From Marsupella aquatica (Eukaryota > Marchantiophyta): a DNA stretch of 64,000 bases. Location: contig OZ316899.1 in the NCBI GenBank assembly GCA_973895155.1, positions 15,562,001-15,626,000 on the forward strand, in the 5' to 3' direction. A program made the translations under genes and the position numbers. Position 1 is the first letter of the stretch, and every line of letters starts with the position of its first letter. Under the pieces are notes generated by a model that saw nothing but the letters and a program-made list of their open reading frames with translations, did not search any database and was not told the DNA's origin. Below, one piece after another: positions 55,572 to 64,000 of this stretch.

Positions 55572-56436
55572 CCACTTGTCACGCCGTCAGCCTAGGCCTT
55601 AACCCGGGCTTCGGCTTAGACAGGCACATCCTTTGTTAAAATGAGGGTTTGGGCAGGGAGAGAGCCACAGAATGCACCTAGCTCACATAAACTAGCACTA
55701 AGTGCGCCTATTGTCATATACGGACACCTCGTAGGTATGGTTTGTGTTCCGCCACCGGAATGTACCTCAATCGATAGCAAGATCGACCCCGGCTTACGGG
55801 CTTCTAAGCCTTTGTGTTGTCCACCTTTGATCCGGATTTGATGGTATGGGTACTCAACCCGGGCTCGCAACCACTCACCCGCAAGCTGCACCCCGTGCAC
55901 GACTTGCGTAGTGCGTTCGGCCAAGCGTTGGCACCTATACACGAGATTCACACATATACATACGCACAAGCATACAATCTACATAGGAGACATATGCGTA
56001 CACTTAGTTGACCCGAAAGCTCTGGAATGAACAGGTTTGAGGCTAAGGGTGTACACTACAACGGAGCCTGGCTGCGCACTTGCCCAACGAGCTTAGTCCT
56101 ACACCCTCCCCTTGGTACTCTTTCACTCCCAGAGGTCGGGACTCCCCGCACATACCGCGGATGTCCAACACTGAGACTAAAAATCCCCCCCCCCTTGCCT
56201 CTACCGAGGGGTGCACTAAATACTAAGGGCTGAGGAACGGAGTGCCCTCGCGCCCAAAGTTTCGCTAACTAACGTCCTAACCAAGCTGGTTGTCAGGCCG
56301 GAAAATGGCTTGTCTTATTAGAAGATCCTAATCTACGCAGGTTGTACAGCATGGCAGTGCTGCTTTAACTAAGGCAGGTGCTTGTCCCTGTAGCCTAATT
56401 TAACTACTCCTACTCTATTTTAATTGTACTCTACCG

Positions 56437-59047
56437 CTAATGCCTGGCACGCTTGCCAAAGCCGCTTGAGTGGGAGCGGCTATCCCGCTGCCTTCTGAGC
56501 CTGTCGGCGTCCTGCTTGAGTAGCTGGACCTGGTCCAGCATAGATTCATTCTCCCACTTTGCCGCGTCTGCCTCTTCCGCGGCCTCCTGGCATGCCTCTT
56601 CCAGTTGCTGGGTGTCGCTCGTCAGCTTATCCACCAACTGGGCCTGTTTCGTGACTTCTCCTTGAAGCCGCGCCACCTCTACCTTCAGGGTGTCAATCTC
56701 GGCTGTGTCCCACTAAGACCTGGAGTCAGCTTCCTCCAGATCCTTTTGCCAACTGACGGCTTGCCCCTGCAAACCATCAATCTTGGTCCGGAGCCGCGCA
56801 ATCTTGGCGTCCTTTCCGAGCCCGGCCTGTACTGCTAACGCTGCTTGGGCCCTAGCCTCGGCAACCTGGTCCTCCGTGGCCGTTACCTGAGGCCGTAGTT
56901 GCTGGAGTTCAGCCTCCAGGGTTGCCACTTCGTCCTTCAGGTAGGCAGACTCAAACCGATATCGCTCTATTCTCTGCGCTGTCTCTGCCTGCGCATGTCC
57001 TCCCCTTACTGCCGCAACCAACTCCTGGTTGAAGAAGTAGGCCACCATCTGGGCCATGTATTCCCTGGTGTCCCGAGAGATCTGTTGCAAGAAATCTCCC
57101 AACAACCCGTTCAGAAATGTGCCCAGCGCAAAGAGTTCCGGGTGGTCTAGACTGTGTCCCTCTGGATTCGAGCACGGGCAGACTCCAACCCGTGCGGGAG
57201 TAGGAGTGGACACATCCAGCCCTTGAGGTAAGTTGGTCGAAGGGGCTGGTTCCACTGGAGGTGGGAGGTTCTCCTGCACCACCGCGGGGGGTGGCGGAAT
57301 ACCCTCGGCTATCGTGGCATTTGCTTCGGGTGCGGCTTCATCCGGCCCGGCTTCGATTGCATTGTCCCAATTGATCGCATCTAAGGTCGCGATAATGTCA
57401 ATGGGTATGCCTGGTGGGGTGGCAGCGGCTGGTTACGGGGCCGGGGTAGTAGGACTTGCAGCCACCAGACTTTGGGCCTCGGGCTGCGGTCGCCTCACCT
57501 GGGCTGGGAACACCCATTTTGGCGAGGTCAGCTCGGGCTCGTTGAGACGCGGGAGGCTCCGGCGGTCAAAACGAGCGTACCACTCGATGATGATTTTGAT
57601 GTGGCTAGCAAAGTACGCCCTTCCGCCAAGGTACAAAGTCTTCCTTCTCCGCTCCATGTCCTCATGGAACTTCTTGACGAAGAAGGACGCCCACTTCCTG
57701 GGCCAATAATCCTCTTCCTGCATGACCTGAGCGGCCGATATTTCTCCTCTGGGTTCCATCATGTGGAGGGCATACCGCTGGAACTCCGGGCATTTTGCTA
57801 CCTCCAGGATGAGGCACGTCCTTATTAAGAACCCATTGTCCACTACCCCCTCGGCCGGGAAGCTAGATGACTGGTATTTAGCTCCCTTGCCCCCAGGAGC
57901 CCACGATTCTACCCGGTTTATCCCCTCGGGTAAACCAAAAATCATCTTCAGACGTGCCTCATTGAGACACATCACTCTCCCGTGCGCTCGGGTTTGTTGA
58001 TGGGCCTCGTCGAAGTTCTGAATGAACTCCGTCATATCTTGCCCGTAGTACCTGCTTCCGTTCCAAGGGAGAGAGGCGAGGTGCTCAAACCCTTGGGTCT
58101 TTAGATAGCATGCATGCTTGGGGTGGAGGATGTTCTTGTGAACGTTGTCCCCCATGCGATGCATGGTCAGCTTGGCTACCGCAACCGTGGCCCAAGGCAA
58201 CCCAGATACGGTTGCGGGCTCCTTCCTCTTCCTACCCCGAGACTGATTCCCGGGGTGACTAGAAGAGGGGGACATCTCTCCATCCTCTTGGTCGGGTGGT
58301 GGTAGCGCGACTGCCGTGAGTATTGGTGCCAAAGCCGCTAGAGTTACCGTGTTATCCTCTCGGGCTTGCTGGAGTGGTGTTGGGTTGTTTGGCGCTTGTT
58401 GAGTCGTACCCCGCGGCCGTCAATTCAAAGGAGGGTGAGCCTCCTCGTCTTTGGAGCTAATATTTACCGCATTCACCACGGATCGTACTCGGAGAGGCGG
58501 TGGGACCGGTGGTGGGGACCGGCTCGGCTGAGGCCGAGGAGGTGTAGGCACGGGTACAGGCACGGGTTGGCCGGCACTGGTCGTTGATGGTAGAGTTGCC
58601 ATGAAGTTCTGTAGGTGCCGATGGAGGTTCTCCAAAGCAAGTGAAGATGGCCCTGTCGACCGGGCAGTGTTGAACTTGCTGTTGATGATAGCCCGGACCC
58701 GAGCGGGGATGTGGTCAAAGTGGTGCCGCTGCAAGTCGATTGTGCCCGGGATATTGAAGACCTTGTCCGGAAGCGGAAGCAATGCCTCCCAGAAGCTGAT
58801 GTATTTGCCTCCATCGAAGAAGTACCCTGATACTTCTTCGGGTCGGTAAAGCTCGCTCTGGGACGAGTAATTAAAGTTAAGGAGATAGTGGTGTTGTCCT
58901 GCTAGGCGGATGGCTCTCTCATACTCGCGTTCAATCTCGTATCGGCGCGGGGTTGGCATGTTTCAATGAGTCGGCCAAGTGCCCTCCGATAGACAGGCAC
59001 TGAGTCCAAAATCGTATGACCAAACTAGAAAGGATCGTGTGCAACAT
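56437..59047 (-). pseudogene. Element C protein, disrupted
   Basis: ATG at 59047 (MLHTILSSLVIRFW) corresponds to the element A start. One extra C near 58965 shifts the frame. From 58959 a single frame then runs to the final TAG at 56437 with three stops: 58420 (TGA for an Arg codon), 57433 (TAA) and 56713 (TAG). All the family parts are present: the YRPEEVSGYFFDGG domain, the RMGDNVHKNILHPKHACYL central domain, acidic linker, and coiled coil from TAQRIERYRFESAYLKDEV. A long mostly open frame despite divergence from A suggests past selection. Confidence 0.85.
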
Positions 59048-59143
59048 TCAGAGGAGATAGCAGGTGACTAAGGGAAAGCGAGAGAGCCGGGGTCAAAGCT
59101 GGCGCGTGGACTGAAGAACTGGTGCACTGCAAAGGATCGGCCC

Positions 59144-59151
59144 CCTTTATA
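59144..59151 (-). promoter_or_regulatory. TATA box of element C
   Basis: TATAAAGG on the minus strand, 368 bp from the element start and 104 bp before the ATG, as in A and B. Confidence 0.7.
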
Positions 59152-59524
59152 CCCTGAGAGCTTGCCGACCGCCTGACGCCTCCTCGTTGCTTATAGGCCG
59201 AGCCTTTCATGCTCGTAGTGTACCGGCCCCTTCGCCGGTCCGGGTCAGCTTGTGTTAGTGGCCGCCTCCTGGAGTTTGTTATACGGACCCGAGGGAGGGG
59301 GAAAGGGGGCCCATTACACGCTGGCAACCCGGGCGTGCGAATGGCGACCAGTCGCCAGCCCGAACATGAATTCCCCTTATTGACTAAGGATTTCCTAGTC
59401 ATAATGGCTACCTAAATACTATCATTATGCTAATAATAACTGCCTAAGATACCCATAACGCATGTGCTAAGGGCGGTTAGACCGAATCACTCATTACCCG
59501 CCATACCGGCGGTGTCACACCACT

Positions 59525-60544
59525 TGGGGGTGGGGGGGTGGTGGGGTATAGGTTGGTGGAGCAAGCGCATTCTCTCCTCCTCATTCTTCACCGATGCTCT
59601 CCTTCACTATGTTTCTTAATCGGTGGTATCTCGTTGGTGTAGCGTGTGATCGAGTGTTACACATTTGCTGCATAGCCTGAGTTTAATTGGAGTGGGCATG
59701 AATGGCCATAAAATGATGTCCAAAATCATCGCGCATAAAATCATTTTCATTCCATCTTGACCACCCTAAAAGGTTGAAAATAGCGGATGCAAAGAATGTA
59801 ATTACTTCTCAACAGTTATAAGAAAAAATAATCCCCAATGGGATTCTAATGGGTATAATCCTTATTCTGAGCTCATCTGAGACCGCAATATGTGACTCAT
59901 TTTGGCTCAAGTGACTTCATTGTGACTCAACGTGACGTGAGCCGGGCTGTGACCCTTGGTGTTGCAAAAGTTGAGACCAAAAAACAAAAGTCACTATTGA
60001 TACTAGACATTGCGACTTGCTTCAATGATACCCATTTGTGACTGATCTGTGACTCCATTATGGAGTCCAGCCTTGTTGATACGTGACTGGAATGTGACTT
60101 TAATTAGTCACAGGGTAAGAATTTAGGGAAGTTGTAACCATGACTGAATGGATTATAGCAATTGTGTAAGAGTTCATAAGGAGAGATAGTCAATTCAAGA
60201 GCACTCCACATTACAATACATAGAAACCCTAAATCATCACTTTAGAAATATATAACATATTAAATACAAGAAATAAATAGAGCATGAATGACATCCACAT
60301 GAAACAAAGCATGATATAAGGAGGTCCTACATAAAACATTCATAAGAATTCAACAGAATCACAATATCGCTGAAAGATGATGATCAATTCAATTACAATG
60401 GAACAATTTACAATGTCGTCAACGTAATTCAGAGAAAGCAGGAACTTGTAAACTGAAAATTGTTTGAAATAATTGAAAGCAAATGCATGTTACTATCAAT
60501 TATCAAGCATGATAATGCATTGCTTCTTGAATTCTAAAATCTAC
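59525..60544. other. No gene; cluster of TGTGACT motifs
   Basis: AT-rich. Between 59888 and 60110 GTGACT occurs repeatedly (near 59890, 59909, 59920, 60030, 60040, 60083 and 60093), with related GTGACG and GTGACC. No coding signal. Confidence 0.4.
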
Positions 60545-61300
60545 AAAGCATGACAGTGGTGGACCTTGCCACCCAGCACCCTCACCAATCCCAGCACTCA
60601 CGCCTCCACGGAATACCTCGAGCAAGCATCCTAGGGCCCCTTGCACCACCAGTGGCCCCTCCTACACGACCGCTACACAACGGTCCTCACTGTCTGCACA
60701 AGCAAACAAGCACCTTGGTAAGAAACGGTCCTCAAGATCTTGAACTCGCCAAGTCTAGCATCCTAACTCAAGCTCAACAGACATTGGTAAATAGGTCAGC
60801 AATAGGTCCTCCCGATGCCATAAGCGGGAACCATAATCCACACCCACTGTTCGTCCAGAATAGCTCCTTCCTTGGCCGTAGCCCGGGTTCCCCCTCGTAC
60901 CTATCCATCACCAACTGACCGCCCTGACCCCAGGACATGCTCATGGCCCAAATAGCATAGCTTGTCCTAAAGCTTGTCCCAACAAGTAGGGACCAGAATG
61001 GCCCCGACTCTAGCAACCAACTCCCAATTTGCCTCACTAATGGCCTAGGGACCGAGCACTCTTGGAACTCAACCTCCACACCTACTTGGCCTTGCCTCCC
61101 CAACACAAGCTCCCTTGGGAGACTGAACACAGTTTGGCTGCTGTTCGGCAAGATTTGGCAAGCAAGCAAGTTAACACCCGCAAACCCCAAGAACCCATGG
61201 TGCCCCCAGACCCAGCTGAGCTCAGGAGGGCTACAGCTTTCCAACGGACCAAAGAAGTCCTCCAAGAAGTTGTCATTTTGTGGTCGAGGCATTTGGTCTG
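60545..61300 (-). repeat. Repeat J, copy 2 (inverted relative to copy 1)
   Basis: The reverse complement of 30960-31745 with moderate divergence. The same landmarks occur in reverse order. No coding domain is recognised. Confidence 0.7.
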
Positions 61301-61609
61301 CATACAATCAAGATACTCAAGGCCCTAACCCTTCAATAACAAAATTTTTAATCAGAACGGAAAAAGATGTTCAAATCCTCTTTTTTCTAAAATTCTCACG
61401 CATTTTTTAAACACAAATCGAGATGTTTGTTTCAGTCAGCATAGAAGGAATAGGTTGTGTGTACTTCTTACTTAGGTACGTTAGGCGCGATATTAATTAG
61501 GAACTTATTACATTATGGGACCCAAAAATGCCTCCAATAGTTTTTCTTCACAATGTACTGTGCAGATCATTTGTATCGTGCCCAGAGTTATATTGTGGTT
61601 TGACACACC

Positions 61610-61925
61610 TAGTAGCGCGCCGTGATGAGAATTATGCGGGTAGCTATGTGTTTCATGCCGGGTGGAGGTTGTATCACCTGAAATTCGGCAATTGCATGTG
61701 GTGTTGCATCATCTACTACCGAGGCCGAGTACACGCCTGCCTGTGAGGCAACTAAGGCACTAATCTGGCTACAAAGATGGAGAGCCGTGGTGTTTTTATG
61801 GTAGTCAAAGTGCATTGCACTTGGCAAAGACACACCGTGTTCCACGCCAGGACAGAGCATGTTGACATTTGTTACAACTTCACTTCATCCGTGATGCAAT
61901 TGACAAATTTGCGTCGACAAGGAAA
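61610..61925 (+). pseudogene. Ty1/copia RNase H remnant
   Basis: Broken frames together spell the copia RNase H end: ENYAGSYVFHAG, GGGCIT-stop-NSAIACGV, ASSTTEAEYTPACEATKALIWLQR (the STxAEY block), then a copy of the DNQSA box (QSKCIALGKDTP after a stop) and HFIRDAIDKFAS. The remaining polymerase is absent upstream. The sequence downstream to ~62760 may hold the copia LTR (a TATAAAT-like box near 62540) but its ends were not found. Confidence 0.7.
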
Positions 61926-62991
61926 ACACAGCGGAGTTTAGAGCTACGGTAGCTGGTGTGTGGATATGATTAATCTTAGATATTTTACATCACTCATTGT
62001 GCAAATTGGACTGAAAGTGGAGATGGTTAGGATTTCACTCGACTTCCCCAATACGGAAGTTTGGACATTCATTGGAGACTAGGAAAGGATCCACTAACTT
62101 TCGACCCACTCAGCTTAGCATCCCTCACTTGGAGGGTAGACCAAGGTTATCCATTGGATGTGTGTCATTGGTTTAGAGACCGACCAAGTGTACTCTCATC
62201 TACACATTTATTAAACTTACATACACAAGGTGGAATCCTCAAGTTACAATCATAGATAACACACAACACAGTACGCACACAATGAACGAGGATGTCAATT
62301 GGATCCACGATCTCTCTGTACTTGCCCGACATTCATCGTCCCCCTGTTCCACCAAAAGACCATGCTAAACATGCTACTCCTACCCAATGACGCAATTCCA
62401 CTCCAGTGGCCTGAGGTAGATGATCCCACCCGCACAATTCCCCAAACTCCACCCGCACAATTCGCACGGCCCCTAAACCCTAAATTCCCAGCCAGCTCTT
62501 CCGACGCTCTTACCCGCTCGCTGCAAGCTCCTTGGGGATATAAATTTCTTCACCTATAACTAGCAACAACCTCCTTGGGAAGTTCTTCACCTATTTAACT
62601 AGGAACTACTACTAAAGTCTAAAAATTGCAGAGTATTCTTTGTTACCGTCCAGTCACGCCTAATGTGCGGTATTATTACTTTGTGAGAAATTTACTCATT
62701 AAAGCGAACTAAACACTTTCACTAACGACAAGCAACGCTTATGCAATTTACCTACTTCGGTTCTTTCTTTTATTTCTTTACTTAATTTTACATTCTTCGC
62801 CTAAGTATACATCTCCATCAAGCTCCGAGTCTCCTTCATCCAACGTGACCCAATTGACCCTTCGACCTGAGTTTCCTTGGGGGACCGGAGCTCAACCCCG
62901 GCTTCACATTATTCTTGACTGACAGACGTTGACCAAGTACTCGGCCAATCCCTTGGTGATATTCTTCCAAAACTGCCTTCCCCCTTGTACT
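61926..62991. other. No gene recognised
   Basis: Possible copia LTR debris and the 3' tail of the minus-strand ORF that follows. 'ctccttgggga' and 'ttcttcaccta' recur as short direct repeats at 62528-62595. Confidence 0.3.
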
Positions 62992-63627
62992 TCACCCATT
63001 GGGTCTGCCGATGAACTTATGCAGCTGTTTCAATTGGGTGTCCGCCTGCGATTTCAGATGTTCAACATCTCCACTCAATCTCTCGGCTTCGTTCCCCGCC
63101 TCATTTCTCTCTTCCGTCCTGCACGCTAACTCGACCTCAGTCTCCTTCAATTGAGCCTTAGCTTCCTTCAAGTGATCTTCAAGCCATTTATTCTCGGCCG
63201 CAGCTTCCTTCAATTGATCTTCAAACAATTTCTTCTCGGCCAGCATCTTAACGATCCTCAGCTTTGACTCCAGCTCTTCCTTAACCACAACAGCAACCAA
63301 GTCAGCCACCTCACCACTAGGGGAAAATATTGTGTTTGTCTTTGACTCCTTAAGTTTATTAAACATATTACCGTCGAATTCAACGATCCTAAGGTATTCC
63401 ATCGACGAGGGTTGGATCGTATGAATTGCACAAACTACTCGCTCCTCATCCCGGACCCTTGCCGGAAACTTGAAGTGCTTGCTTGGAACCTTCATTTTGG
63501 ATTGCCATGGACCCCCTGGCATTCTCCCTCCAAATTCACAATGGCACCCTAAACACTCTTGGTACGCTTCTTCGGACCCCTTACCACTAGTAGGAAAAGC
63601 GGGCTCTTGTAGCGTCGGCTCCGACAT
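62992..63627 (-). CDS. Coiled-coil gag-like ORF (element G)
   Basis: ATG at 63627, stop at 62992, 211 codons. The N-terminal ~110 residues are globular-looking with no recognised family (CLGCHCEFGGRM, FKFPARVRDEERVVCAIH). Residues ~115-205 are a charged coiled coil (KKLFEDQLKEAAAENKWLEDH, KAQLKETEVELACRTEE). The composition and C-terminal coiled coil resemble the ORF at 1-705, so both may be C-terminal parts of related element proteins. There is no identity to the element A coiled coil. Confidence 0.5.
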   Translation of the reverse strand: MSEPTLQEPAFPTSGKGSEEAYQECLGCHCEFGGRMPGGPWQSKMKVPSKHFKFPARVRDEERVVCAIHTIQPSSMEYLRIVEFDGNMFNKLKESKTNTIFSPSGEVADLVAVVVKEELESKLRIVKMLAEKKLFEDQLKEAAAENKWLEDHLKEAKAQLKETEVELACRTEERNEAGNEAERLSGDVEHLKSQADTQLKQLHKFIGRPNG

Positions 63628-63668
63628 GGCTGAATGCCGTTGCCGGACTTTGCCTTGGTTCTACACCT

Positions 63669-63995
63669 TTATTCCCTGTATCCCAAAGTCCTCATTCGAC
63701 GTCTCCCCACGCAATTCCCGATATCATACTCGATCGGTGACCTGGAACTTGCCTCAACAGCGCCGCCTCTTCTTGCACCTCTTGCTTTGGCTTCGAGCCC
63801 ATGCCCTGTTGTACTACCACCTTCCTTCTGCCCCTGTTTATTTGCCCTTGTGCATTGCCGACTAACAGGTTCATCCACTTCAGCTTGCGTTGGTGAACTA
63901 CCACTCGGACATGATTCTTTCTCAGGCACCCAGTCATCTGGACTAAGCACCTCCAGGAGTGGCTTCTTAAAATCCTCGGCGCTTGTTGCTACCAA
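63669..63995 (-). pseudogene. Upstream part of the element G gene, partial
   Basis: A 108-codon frame enters from beyond the window end (KKPLLEVLSPDDWVPEKES, then a Ser/Gly/Lys-rich linker). It is in a different frame from 62992-63627, about 40 bp upstream. It is probably the linker region of the same protein before a frameshift. No domain recognised. Confidence 0.35.
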
Positions 63996-64000
63996 CGGAG

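Larger units (their letters stand above)
55577..59519 (-). mobile_element. Element C: gag-only TGT...ACA element (3,943 bp)
   Basis: On the minus strand it runs from TGTGACACCGCC (59519) to CGGCGTGACA (55577), with CCACT on both sides (55572-55576 and 59520-59524). TATA box, ORF, tail and 3' hairpin (55734-55764) are in the family order. It is more diverged from A and B than they are from each other. No LTRs are seen. Confidence 0.9.

Overview
The window is nuclear DNA from a green plant (streptophyte). The evidence is a plant-type L1 LINE with a DUF4283-like/CCHC ORF1 and a C-terminal RT zinc-binding region, a chromodomain Ty3/gypsy element, Ty1/copia debris, GT-AG introns, and almost no intact host genes. 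The species cannot be named from the sequence alone. Most of the window is nested mobile DNA, and most reading frames are broken by stops (often explicable as C-to-T changes) and frameshifts.

Layout. 1-1507: 3' part of a coiled-coil-encoding element (F). 1508-13813: a nest of gypsy copies on the minus strand. Gypsy#1 has an LTR at 2128-2952. Gypsy#2 spans 3045-11944, with 4-bp target duplications CCAT/CCGT, and sits inside a gag-only element D. Element E (4262-7768, 5-bp duplication CCAAG) interrupts the integrase of gypsy#2. 13814-17858: a chromovirus (H, plus strand) interrupted by gypsy#3 (14577-16516, duplication ACGG). 17859-28832: a minus-strand LINE flanked by the 11-bp duplication GGGGAGGACTT, inserted in the H LTR and itself split by element A (21752-25762, duplication CAGAG). 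29191-29640: a ~100-bp minisatellite rich in CATGCA. 30960-31745 and 60545-61300: two inverted copies of one repeat. 33345-36663: element K, with short terminal inverted repeats and a 9-bp duplication (Mutator-like), carrying a broken coiled-coil gene. 38241-54384: two degenerate minus-strand genes that each look like a ParB-like domain joined to a beta-class DNA-methyltransferase-like domain. The second is followed by an intact Ulp1/C48 protease ORF. A divergent plus-strand gene (42895-47291) is split by element B (43125-46792, duplication AATAT). 55577-59519: element C (minus strand, duplication CCACT). 61610-61925: copia RNase H remnant. 62992-63995: another coiled-coil gag-like ORF region.

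Two things stand out. First, elements A, B, C and E each begin TGT and end ACA with exact 5-bp target duplications, yet no LTRs, polymerase or transposase were seen. A-D also share one large protein (N-terminal domain, central domain, long coiled coil) and, with E and F, a conserved hairpin near the 3' end. They are either a stand-alone integrase-mobilised family or solo copies of giant coding LTRs. Second, the ParB-methyltransferase-like genes are a bacterial/phage-style domain combination in a plant genome. One is surrounded by near-identical palindromes (GCTAGCGA-NN-TCGCTAGC type) in two of its introns and in the divergent intergenic region, which resemble binding sites. Both functional ideas are inference.
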